The notes under the pieces: generated by a model
What the model saw: only the letters and a program-made list of their open reading frames with translations
Told to the model about the DNA's origin: nothing
Databases searched by the model: none
Shown: positions 16,879 through 24,290 of the stretch, piece by piece
How positions within the stretch are numbered: position 1 is the first letter of the stretch
Layout: every line of letters starts with the position of its first letter
Made by a program: the position numbers and the translations under genes
Origin: Caldifermentibacillus hisashii
GTDB taxonomy: Bacteria > Bacillota > Bacilli > Bacillales > Caldibacillaceae
Length of the DNA stretch: 64,000 bases
NCBI RefSeq assembly: GCF_027568575.1
Contig: NZ_JANUVP010000010.1
Reading direction: 5' to 3' (one strand)

Positions 16879-17748
16879 TTGAAACTTCTTGTAAAAGCTC
16901 CAGCAAAAATAAACCTCTCGTTGGATGTCCTCTACAAGCGTACTGATGGATATCATGAATTGGAAATGGTCATGACAACCGTTGATTTGGCTGATCGCCT
17001 GGAACTGGAGTTACTTAATGATGATCGGATTGTTATTCATTCGCAAACTCGGTTTGTTCCCGACGATGATCGAAACTTGGCATATAAGGCGGCAAAGTTA
17101 TTGAAGGATCGCTTTAATATAAAGTCCGGTGCTTCCATTACGATTGAGAAAAACATCCCTGTTGCAGCCGGACTTGCCGGGGGAAGCAGTGATGCAGCTG
17201 CTGTTCTGAGAGGGATGAATAAACTATGGGATTTAAGACTTACTTTGGATGAACTGGCCGAACTCGGGGCGGAAATTGGTTCAGATGTTTCATTTTGTGT
17301 CTATGGTGGAACGGCATTAGCAAAAGGAAGGGGAGAAATCATAACACCGTTACCGCCGCCGCCTAATTGTTGGGTCGTCTTGGCAAAACCGGCAATAGGT
17401 GTTTCCACGGCGGAAGTTTACGAACATCTGAATCTAAATGGAGTCATTCATCCGAATACAAAAGCAATGGTAGATGCAATCTATCAAGGTGATTACCGTG
17501 GAATATGCGCCAATCTAAGCAATGTTCTTGAATCAGTGACATTCAAATATTTTCCGAAAGTAAAACATTTGAAAGACGATATGAAAAGGTTTGGTGCGGA
17601 TGCGGTATTAATGAGTGGGAGCGGACCAACCGTATTTGCTCTTGTCCAGCACGATTCCAGAATGCAGAGACTTTATAATGGACTGAGGGGTTATTGTCAT
17701 CAAGTTTATGCTGTACGGTTATTAGGTAAACGAAATGAATTTAGTTAA
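16879..17748 (+). CDS. ispE: 4-diphosphocytidyl-2-C-methyl-D-erythritol kinase
   Basis: Phosphorylates CDP-methylerythritol in the MEP pathway to isoprenoid precursors. The 289-residue GHMP kinase shows KAPAKINLSLDV at the N-terminus, the ATP-binding loop PVAAGLAGGSSDAAA (around residue 95-110) and the C-terminal MSGSGPTVF motif. The frame opens at GTG 16870 and GTG 16876, but AGGTGG at 16868-16873 fits the TTG at 16879 and yields exactly the B. subtilis length. Confidence 0.95.
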   Translation: MKLLVKAPAKINLSLDVLYKRTDGYHELEMVMTTVDLADRLELELLNDDRIVIHSQTRFVPDDDRNLAYKAAKLLKDRFNIKSGASITIEKNIPVAAGLAGGSSDAAAVLRGMNKLWDLRLTLDELAELGAEIGSDVSFCVYGGTALAKGRGEIITPLPPPPNCWVVLAKPAIGVSTAEVYEHLNLNGVIHPNTKAMVDAIYQGDYRGICANLSNVLESVTFKYFPKVKHLKDDMKRFGADAVLMSGSGPTVFALVQHDSRMQRLYNGLRGYCHQVYAVRLLGKRNEFS

Positions 17749-17782
17749 AGAGAATTTGGTACCCTGATATATTTTGGGTATC

Positions 17783-17833
17783 TTGATAAAATACGAATAT
17801 TAGTATATCATATTTATATTATTATTCGGATTT
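17783..17833 (+). promoter_or_regulatory. purR promoter with two inverted PurBox-like sites
   Basis: Promoter TTGATA, 17-bp spacer, TATCAT (17783-17811). A PurBox-like site on the + strand at 17789-17801 (AAATACGAATATT) lies in the spacer. A second one in reverse orientation at 17821-17833 (AAATCCGAATAAT on the minus strand) lies just downstream. Each differs from the AWWWCCGAACWWT pattern by one or two bases. Paired inverted PurBoxes are the known operator form for PurR, so autoregulation is likely. Confidence 0.55.
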
Positions 17834-17847
17834 ATGGAGGTGAACGT

Positions 17848-18666
17848 ATGAGTTGGAAAAGAAGTGAACGACTAATTGACATGACGAATTATCTGTTAAA
17901 CCATCCAAGAGACTTGATCTCATTAACTTTTTTTTCCGAAAGGTATCAAGCGGCGAAGTCATCGATAAGTGAGGATTTAACCATACTAAAGGAAATATTT
18001 GATCTACAAGGGATTGGGAAACTGGTGACGATTCCGGGAGCAAGCGGAGGAGTTAAGTATTATGTAAAAGTGAAACAAGACCTGGTAAAACCTTTTGTTG
18101 CTGATTTATGCCAGTTAATTGCAGAACCTGATCGTCTTTTACCCGGCGGTTACTTATATTTGGCTGATATAGTCGGCAACCCAATGATTATGGATCAAGT
18201 GGGGCGGATGTTTGCATCAAAATTCTGTGATGAACCAATTGATGCGGTTATGACTGTAGCGACTAAAGGGATTCCATTAGCATATGCAACCGCAAGATTT
18301 TTAAATGTCCCGGTCGTTATTGTTCGTAAAGATGCAAAAATAACAGAAGGTTCAACGGTAAGTATCAATTATGTAACAGGATCAAGTAAGAGAATCCAGA
18401 CAATGCTTTTGGCGAAAAAGAGTTTGAAAGAGGGTTCTCGGGTGTTAATCGTCGATGATTTCATGAAAGCCGGCGGGACCATACGCGGGATGATTAGTTT
18501 GTTGGATGAATTTCAAGCGAGTTATGCCGGTATTGCTGTTCTTGTTGAATCAGAAGAGGTGGAAGATCGACTGGTTGATCAGTACATATCGATTGTCAAA
18601 TTATCAAATGTCGATGTCCAGGAAAAAAGAATTTCTGTACATGAAGGTAATTACTTTACTAAATAA
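17848..18666 (+). CDS. purR: Purine operon repressor PurR
   Basis: Represses purine synthesis and transport genes; PRPP relieves DNA binding. The 272-residue protein joins an N-terminal winged-helix domain (about 1-75) to a phosphoribosyltransferase-fold domain with the PRPP loop VLIVDDFMKAGGT and the region GIPLAYATARFL. The ATG follows TGGAGGTGA. In B. subtilis the next gene is ridA (yabJ), which is missing here: only ~245 bp of non-coding DNA separates purR from spoVG. Confidence 0.96.
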   Translation: MSWKRSERLIDMTNYLLNHPRDLISLTFFSERYQAAKSSISEDLTILKEIFDLQGIGKLVTIPGASGGVKYYVKVKQDLVKPFVADLCQLIAEPDRLLPGGYLYLADIVGNPMIMDQVGRMFASKFCDEPIDAVMTVATKGIPLAYATARFLNVPVVIVRKDAKITEGSTVSINYVTGSSKRIQTMLLAKKSLKEGSRVLIVDDFMKAGGTIRGMISLLDEFQASYAGIAVLVESEEVEDRLVDQYISIVKLSNVDVQEKRISVHEGNYFTK

Positions 18667-18850
18667 AATTTGATTCCGCGCTTAGCGGCAAGATTTGTGG
18701 GAAAGGGAATTCCCACATGCATCCGGATGTATTCAACTAACAAACGGCTTCACTTTATTGCTGTTATTTTTATGAAAATTTAAATTTATTTATCATAAGG
18801 ATGTTATAGTTGAATTTACATAAAAAATTAAAAAAATTTCCTTAGTTTAA

Positions 18851-18880
18851 GAAGGAATCTAAAAAAATTTGTAGAATCTA
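18851..18880 (+). promoter_or_regulatory. Sigma-H promoter of spoVG
   Basis: AGGAATC (18853-18859), 13-bp spacer, AGAAT (18873-18877). This matches the sigma-H pattern and the layout of the classic B. subtilis spoVG promoter. It is embedded in an A/T-rich tract. Confidence 0.7.
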
Positions 18881-18911
18881 TTATTAAGTCTACTTTAAGG
18901 TGGTGAAACGA

Positions 18912-19202
18912 ATGGAAGTAACAGATGTACGATTACGGAGAGTGAATACGGACGGGAGAATGAAGGCGATTGCTTCAATTACATTGGATAATGAATTTGT
19001 CGTCCATGATATCCGTGTTATTGACGGCAATAACGGATTGTTTGTTGCTATGCCAAGCAAGCGTACGCCGGACGGTGAATTTAGAGATATTGCCCATCCG
19101 ATCAACTCTACTACAAGAGGAAAGATACAAGAAGCGGTGTTATCTGAGTACCATCGTTTAGGAGAAGTAGAAGTAGAGTTGGAAGAAGCCGGGGCATCCT
19201 GA
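18912..19202 (+). CDS. spoVG: SpoVG, site-specific nucleic-acid-binding regulator
   Basis: A 96-residue protein needed for normal septum placement and cortex formation, shown in other Firmicutes to bind nucleic acids. The sequence is typical: MEVTDVRLRRVNTDGRMKAIASI at the start (first block only), VHDIRVIDGNNGLFVAMPSKR in the middle and an acidic tail. AAGGTGGTG upstream selects the ATG at 18912 over an earlier in-frame start at 18900. Sigma-H promoter upstream and terminator downstream make it a single-gene unit. Confidence 0.97.
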   Translation: MEVTDVRLRRVNTDGRMKAIASITLDNEFVVHDIRVIDGNNGLFVAMPSKRTPDGEFRDIAHPINSTTRGKIQEAVLSEYHRLGEVEVELEEAGAS

Positions 19203-19218
19203 AAAAAATAACAACCGA

Positions 19219-19248
19219 GAGCCTACAAGTGTGTAAGGCTCTTTTTTT
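19219..19248 (+). terminator. Terminator after spoVG
   Basis: GAGCCTACA/TGTAAGGCTC stem with TTTTTTT tail. The next 330 bp up to glmU contain no gene and no regulatory element I could recognise. Confidence 0.85.
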
Positions 19249-19583
19249 GTTTCCCGCTTATTAGGCTTCCAATCATTACCAAAACATATCCTGTTTATTC
19301 ATTCACTAAGGTCACGAAAAGACCTATACTTGAAGTTTTAAAGATTGGCAATTGCACAGATGGATAGAAAATGACCGATCCCTGTTGATTTGGGAGGTTA
19401 CGATACGACTATCCAAGTGTTCCATAAGGATGTGTCATAGGTAGTTTGTGTTCTTTTTCATTACTCGATGATCGAGCCGCTCGTTGAAGTTTTGCAATAT
19501 TTTCAAGCAAATCCTTCCTTGAAATATGGTCTTGATTGAGATATATTCAATAGTGGATAAAAAGGTAAAAGTGGAGGGTGCAT

Positions 19584-20957
19584 ATGTCCAAGAAGTATGT
19601 AATAGTTTTAGCAGCAGGTCAAGGAACCCGAATGAAATCAAAACTTTATAAAGTATTGCATCCTGTTTGTGGGAAACCAATGGTTAGGCATGTCATTGAT
19701 GAATTGAAACAAATAGGTGCTGACCAAATCATTACGGTTGTCGGCCATGGTGCAGATGAGGTCAAAAATGAATTAAAAGATGACTCGGAATTTGTCTTAC
19801 AAGAGCAACAATTAGGTACGGCACATGCTGTTATGCAAGCAAGGGATTTATTGCAGGATAAAGAAGGTCTTACTCTTGTCGTTTGTGGTGACACGCCTTT
19901 GTTGAAAGCTGACACGATCAAAGCGATGATTGACTACCATATCAACAATCATTCAAAGGCAACAATTCTTACTGCAGTTGCAGAAGATCCCACCGGTTAT
20001 GGTCGTGTTATTAGAAACGAGCAAGGGTATGTGGAAAAAATTGTCGAGCATAAAGATGCGTCCGATGAGGAAAAAGCAGTAAAGGAAATAAATGCAGGAA
20101 CCTATTGCTTTGATAATGCATCCTTATTTCATGCTTTACAAAAAGTGACAAATAATAATGCACAAAATGAATATTATTTGCCGGATGTTATTGGAATTTT
20201 AAAAGACGCGGGACAAACGGTAACAGCTTTTACAACAAATGATTTTACCGAAATATTTGGTATCAACGATCGAGTAGCTTTAGCTCAGGCAGGTAAAATT
20301 ATGCAACAAAGAATCAATGAAAAACATATGCGTAACGGTGTAACCATTATTGATCCGGAGCAAACTTATATCGATGCAACGGTAGTAATCGGTCAGGATA
20401 CAGTCATATATCCCGGCACAATGGTGAAAGGGAATACGGTTATTGGTACAGATTGCATCATCGGTCCTAATTCTGAAATATTAAACTGCGATATTGGCAA
20501 TCGGACGTCAATTCGTCAATCTGTCACACATGACAGCAAGATTGGTTCAGACGTTCAAATCGGTCCATTTGCACATATCAGACCGCAATCTCTTATTCAT
20601 GATGAAGTTCGTATCGGCAACTTTGTCGAAATTAAAAAGACGGAATTTGGTAGAAAAAGTAAAGCGTCACATTTATCCTATATAGGTGATGCTAATGTAG
20701 GCAGCAATGTAAATATCGGATGTGGCTCAATTACTGTTAATTATGATGGTGTAAATAAATTTAAAACAATCATAAAAGATGGTGCGTTCATCGGATGCAA
20801 CTCGAACTTAGTTGCTCCGGTAGAAATCGGTGAGGGTGCATATGTAGCAGCCGGTTCAACAATAACGGACAATGTACCGGGAGATTCGTTATCCATTGCC
20901 CGCGCACGGCAGGTTAATAAGGAAAATTATGTGAAAAATCGAATGAAAAAAGGTTAA
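19584..20957 (+). CDS. glmU: Bifunctional UDP-N-acetylglucosamine pyrophosphorylase / glucosamine-1-phosphate N-acetyltransferase
   Basis: Makes UDP-GlcNAc for peptidoglycan and teichoic acid. The 457-residue protein has the N-terminal nucleotidyltransferase domain (VLAAGQGTRMKS near residue 8, GTAHAV, CGDTPLL) and a C-terminal left-handed beta-helix of hexapeptide repeats (from about 250) with NYDG and FIGCNSNLVAP. GTGGAGG at 19571-19577 selects the ATG at 19584. prs follows after 14 nt. Confidence 0.97.
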   Translation: MSKKYVIVLAAGQGTRMKSKLYKVLHPVCGKPMVRHVIDELKQIGADQIITVVGHGADEVKNELKDDSEFVLQEQQLGTAHAVMQARDLLQDKEGLTLVVCGDTPLLKADTIKAMIDYHINNHSKATILTAVAEDPTGYGRVIRNEQGYVEKIVEHKDASDEEKAVKEINAGTYCFDNASLFHALQKVTNNNAQNEYYLPDVIGILKDAGQTVTAFTTNDFTEIFGINDRVALAQAGKIMQQRINEKHMRNGVTIIDPEQTYIDATVVIGQDTVIYPGTMVKGNTVIGTDCIIGPNSEILNCDIGNRTSIRQSVTHDSKIGSDVQIGPFAHIRPQSLIHDEVRIGNFVEIKKTEFGRKSKASHLSYIGDANVGSNVNIGCGSITVNYDGVNKFKTIIKDGAFIGCNSNLVAPVEIGEGAYVAAGSTITDNVPGDSLSIARARQVNKENYVKNRMKKG

Positions 20958-20971
20958 CCAGGAGGTTCATC

Positions 20972-21922
20972 ATGTCTAACCAGTACCCAGATAAAAAGTT
21001 GAAATTATTTTCGTTAAATTCCAATCGGGAGTTGGCAAGTGAAATTGCCGAAGAGATTGGGGTCAGTCTTGGAAAATGTACTGTTAACCGTTTTAGCGAC
21101 GGAGAAGTTCAAATCAATATTGAAGAAAGTATTCGCGGTTGTGATGTTTTTGTTGTTCAATCGACAAGTAATCCGGTTAATGAACATTTAATGGAATTAT
21201 TGATCATGATTGATGCGTTAAAAAGAGCTTCTGCAAGAAAAATCAATGTAGTTATGCCTTATTACGGGTATGCACGCCAAGATAGAAAGGCTCGGTCCCG
21301 GGAACCAATTACTGCTAAACTTGTTGCAAATTTATTAGAAACTGCCGGAACTTCCCGCATGATTACTTTGGATTTGCACGCTCCTCAAATTCAAGGGTTT
21401 TTTGACATTCCAATTGACCATTTAATGGGTGTACCTATTTTAGCTGAGTACTTTGAAAATAAAAATTTTGACGATATCGTCGTTGTTTCCCCTGATCACG
21501 GTGGTGTTGTCCGTGCACGAAAAATGGCCGATCGTCTAAAAGCGCCGATTGCAATTATCGATAAACGGCGTCCAAGACCAAATGTAGCAGAAGTAATGAA
21601 TATTATCGGGAATATTGAAGGAAAAACAGCTATAATCATTGATGATATTATCGATACAGCCGGTACGATTACACTTGCGGCAAATGCACTCGTTGAACAA
21701 GGTGCTTGTGAAGTTTATGCTTGTTGTACACATCCGGTTTTATCCGGGCCGGCAATTGAACGGATTGCACATTCCAAAATAAAAGAACTTGTTATAACCA
21801 ACTCCATTCCTTTAAGTGAGGAAAAAAGGATAGAAAAAATTAAACAATTATCTGTTGCCCCTTTAATAGGTGAAGCAATTGTACGGGTATTTGAACACCG
21901 CTCGGTAAGTGATTTGTTTTAA
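20972..21922 (+). CDS. prs: Ribose-phosphate pyrophosphokinase
   Basis: Makes PRPP from ribose-5-phosphate and ATP for purine, pyrimidine, histidine and NAD synthesis. The 316-residue protein has the FSDGE motif, the HGEF-family region MPYYGYARQDRK, the catalytic flexible loop SREPITAK and the PRPP loop IIDDIIDTAGT. AGGAGG precedes the ATG. It is co-transcribed with glmU, as in B. subtilis. Confidence 0.98.
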   Translation: MSNQYPDKKLKLFSLNSNRELASEIAEEIGVSLGKCTVNRFSDGEVQINIEESIRGCDVFVVQSTSNPVNEHLMELLIMIDALKRASARKINVVMPYYGYARQDRKARSREPITAKLVANLLETAGTSRMITLDLHAPQIQGFFDIPIDHLMGVPILAEYFENKNFDDIVVVSPDHGGVVRARKMADRLKAPIAIIDKRRPRPNVAEVMNIIGNIEGKTAIIIDDIIDTAGTITLAANALVEQGACEVYACCTHPVLSGPAIERIAHSKIKELVITNSIPLSEEKRIEKIKQLSVAPLIGEAIVRVFEHRSVSDLF

Positions 21923-22034
21923 TCCTATAAGTTAATGCATTAGACATATGATTGGCGATCGTTTGATTATTAATACCAAGTTTTGGACATATTATAATTG
22001 TAGATTTGAACGAAAAAAAGAGGTGTCCAAAACA

Positions 22035-22655
22035 ATGGAAGCAGTTTTATATGCACAAGAAAGATCAAAAGAAACGAGAGCTACTCTGAATTCATTGCGG
22101 GAAAATGGAAATATTCCGGCAATCTTATATGGAAAAAATGTAAGTAATGTACCGATTTCAGTTGAGAAATTGGATTTCAAAAAACAATTCAACGAAATTG
22201 GTAAAAATGGTATATTTACCATTGATGTTGACGGAAAAAGACAGCAGGCCATTGTGAGAAATTATGAAGTTGATCCGATTACAAGAGAAATTATTCATAT
22301 TGATTTTTTAGCTGTAAATTCATTAAGTGTAATAACAGCGGATGTCCGCATTGTTTTAGTTAATGATGCGGAAGGTGTAAAAGACGGTGGTGTCCTTCAG
22401 CAGTCAATGTTCGATTTATCGGTCACTACCAATGTAAATCGATTTCCGGATGCAATTGAAGTAGATGTAACCCATTTACAAGTGGGTGAAACGATAACGG
22501 TTGGTAAAATAAGGCAGCAATATCCATTTGAAATAAATCATGAGAATGATGAGGTAATTGCTTCTATTTTACCGCCAAGACAAGAGGAAGAAATCAGTAC
22601 CGGTGAAGAACAAGAGCCGGGTATACCGGAAAACTTGGAAGGTAGGGAAGAATAG
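22035..22655 (+). CDS. rplY: 50S ribosomal protein L25/general stress protein Ctc
   Basis: Binds 5S rRNA in the large subunit. The 206-residue protein has the N-terminal L25 domain (about 1-95, LRENGNIPAILYGKN) and the C-terminal TL5 domain with the HLQVGET segment. AGAGGTG upstream selects the ATG at 22035. In B. subtilis this gene is under sigma-B control, but I could not see a GTTTAA...GGGTAT type promoter in the 110 bp after prs. The C-terminus is short and acidic. Confidence 0.95.
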   Translation: MEAVLYAQERSKETRATLNSLRENGNIPAILYGKNVSNVPISVEKLDFKKQFNEIGKNGIFTIDVDGKRQQAIVRNYEVDPITREIIHIDFLAVNSLSVITADVRIVLVNDAEGVKDGGVLQQSMFDLSVTTNVNRFPDAIEVDVTHLQVGETITVGKIRQQYPFEINHENDEVIASILPPRQEEEISTGEEQEPGIPENLEGREE

Positions 22656-22660
22656 GTTAG

Positions 22661-22758
22661 GAGGGTTGCTCCATGGCTGGTTCTTTTTTAAGGAATGTCG
22701 ATGTACTACGTTGAAATCCTTAAAAGAAAATCGAACCAGTAATAATGGACAGCCCCTC
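22661..22758 (+). repeat. Fold-back element between rplY and pth
   Basis: The left arm (22661-22694, GAGGGTTGCTCCAT...TTAAGGA) is complementary, with small bulges, to the right arm (22716-22758, TCCTTAAAAG...GGACAGCCCCTC). The outer ends resemble the hairpin arms found behind malL (63194 and 63463). It may end rplY transcription (CTTTC follows). The rest of the gap to pth shows nothing clear. Confidence 0.55.
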
Positions 22759-22934
22759 TTTCAGTGATTAGGAAACATTTACCTAAAGATGCAACTCAGA
22801 TATTTTCTGGGAATCTCTACATTCGCCGGATGCAATGGAAGCGGTCTAAAGGCCATTTAAAGTAAATTAACAGAAAAAATTACGGCTTGATTGACGACCG
22901 GAGATGATTCCTCAATCAAGAGGAGGGCATTGGA

Positions 22935-23495
22935 GTGAAATTAATTGTCGGTTTAGGTAATCCGGGGAAACAATATGAAGAAACGAGACATAATATCGGT
23001 TTTAAAGTTATTGATAAATTAGTGGAAAAGTGGAATATTCCTTTGAATGAGGCAAAATTTCAAAGCTTGTTCGGTAAAGGGATGGTCAACGGGGAAAAAG
23101 TCATTATATTAAAACCTATGACGTATATGAATCTTTCCGGTGAAGCAGTTCGGGCAATTATGGATTATTATCAAATTTCCCATGAAAACTTACTTGTTAT
23201 TTACGACGAACTGGATTTGCCACCCGGGAAAATCCGTCTCCGTTATAAAGGAAGCGCGGCTGGTCATAACGGCATAAAATCGATCATTAAGTTAATCGGG
23301 ACTAAAGAATTTAATCGAATTCGAATCGGGATTGGCAAACCACAACCGGGTGTTGAAGTTGTTGACTATGTTTTGGGAAAATTCATAAATGACGAAAAAC
23401 CAATTATGGCAGAAGTAATTGAGAAAAGTGCCCAAGCGTGTGAAACATGGCTCGAGAAACCATTTATTGAGGTTATGAATATATATAATAGGTGA
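22935..23495 (+). CDS. pth: Peptidyl-tRNA hydrolase (SpoVC)
   Basis: Releases tRNA from drop-off peptidyl-tRNA; known as spoVC because some mutants block spore coat formation. The 186-residue protein shows GLGNPGKQYEETRHNIG with the catalytic histidine (about residue 20), KPMTYMNLSG and the DELDLPPGKIRLR block, then GSAAGHNGIKSI. GTG start at 22935 with AGGAGGG 7 nt upstream. Confidence 0.97.
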   Translation: MKLIVGLGNPGKQYEETRHNIGFKVIDKLVEKWNIPLNEAKFQSLFGKGMVNGEKVIILKPMTYMNLSGEAVRAIMDYYQISHENLLVIYDELDLPPGKIRLRYKGSAAGHNGIKSIIKLIGTKEFNRIRIGIGKPQPGVEVVDYVLGKFINDEKPIMAEVIEKSAQACETWLEKPFIEVMNIYNR

Positions 23496-23551
23496 AATGA
23501 GTAGGAAAGAAAATTTATTATTGTTATAGTAAAAATAAGAGAATAAACTAT

Positions 23552-23606
23552 CCTTGGACGGTAAATAATAAATATAAACATAAATAAATTCATTTACCAT
23601 TCAAGG
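23552..23606 (+). promoter_or_regulatory. Hairpin covering the fin ribosome-binding site
   Basis: CCTTGGACGGTAAAT (23552-23566) can pair at 13 of 15 positions with ATTTACCATTCAAGG (23592-23606); the loop is 25 nt and purely A/T-rich. The 3' arm includes the first bases of the AAGGGG site (23603-23608) of fin. Confidence 0.5.
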
Positions 23607-23616
23607 GGTGCATAAG

Positions 23617-23847
23617 ATGAGTATCCATTATGTTTGTCGTTATTGTGGTACCAAAATTGGAACTCTAGAAAATAAAATAATTGACTATGAGACATTGGGT
23701 TTTCATAAATTAACCGAAAGTGAACGGATGAACATGATTCAATATGAACCGGACGGAAATATCCAAGTAAAAAGTATTTGCGAAGATTGCCATGAATCCT
23801 TTACAATAAATCCAAGTAATTATGAACATGACTATATTATCCATTAG
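23617..23847 (+). CDS. fin: Anti-sigma-F factor Fin (YabK)
   Basis: A 76-residue zinc-ribbon-like protein that inhibits sigma-F and helps the switch to sigma-G in the forespore. Two C-x2-C pairs are present (VCRYCGTKIG at the N-terminus, ICEDCHES near the C-terminus), with the conserved LGFHKLTESER segment between them. The ATG at 23617 lies 8 nt after AAGGGG and gives exactly the B. subtilis length. It sits between pth and mfd as expected. Confidence 0.93.
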   Translation: MSIHYVCRYCGTKIGTLENKIIDYETLGFHKLTESERMNMIQYEPDGNIQVKSICEDCHESFTINPSNYEHDYIIH

Positions 23848-23870
23848 CTTTGGAGATCCAAAGCATTTTT
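23847..23870 (+). terminator. Terminator after fin
   Basis: GCTTTGG-AGAT-CCAAAGC with ATTTTT tail, overlapping the fin stop codon. Confidence 0.8.
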
Positions 23871-23970
23871 CTGTTTATCCCACTTTTAGCGGGCAATAAT
23901 TTGCTGCCTGCATACATCCGACTTGTTCGGAGGGCCTTAAGTAAATCCAAGAAAAAGGTGGAAGATGAGT

Positions 23971-24089
23971 GAGGCCGCTGAGGTAGTACCAAATAATCTC
24001 GCTAAACACTGTATTTAGATGAATTTTCGGGTTTTATCATACTATATATTGTGTTAGTAAATCTATTCAAGTAGTTTTTCAGTGGCCTC
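23971..24089. mobile_element. MITE-like fold-back element, copy 1
   Basis: 119 bp. The ends are inverted repeats (GAGGCCGCTGA on the left, TCAGTGGCCTC on the right; 10 of 11 match), and the pairing continues imperfectly through the whole element towards the middle (around 24025-24035). It is flanked by an exact 9-bp direct repeat AAGATGAGT (23962-23970 and 24090-24098), the mark of transposition. No coding capacity. A second copy is at 63306-63422. Confidence 0.8.
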
Positions 24090-24125
24090 AAGATGAGTGC
24101 CGTAAATTCCGATTGGTTTAACTTA

Positions 24126-24147
24126 CCATCAGTGTTACCACTGATGG
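24126..24147. repeat. Perfect hairpin before mfd
   Basis: CCATCAGTG-TTAC-CACTGATGG, a 9-bp perfect stem without T tail. Confidence 0.6.
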
Positions 24148-24168
24148 AAGTTTCACTTTATGAGAAAA

Positions 24169-24207
24169 TCGGCAACAATTTGTGTAAAGGTTGCCGACTT
24201 TACTCTT
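24169..24207. terminator. Hairpin of terminator type before mfd
   Basis: TCGGCAAC pairs with GTTGCCGA across a 13-nt loop, followed by CTTTACTCTTT. A similar GGCAACC hairpin ends ksgA. It would block read-through into mfd or act as an attenuator. Confidence 0.4.
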
Positions 24208-24290
24208 TGATTTGCAGTGAAAGTTAGACAAACATGTACTTACCACCATTCATAATAGATGACACCAAGAGAAGGAGAGGAGGCAAAAGA

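Noticed and set aside
21923..22034. Sigma-B promoter for rplY (ctc)
   Set aside because: No GTTTAA / GGGTAT pair at proper spacing in the region; the GTTTGATT at about 21961 has no matching -10.
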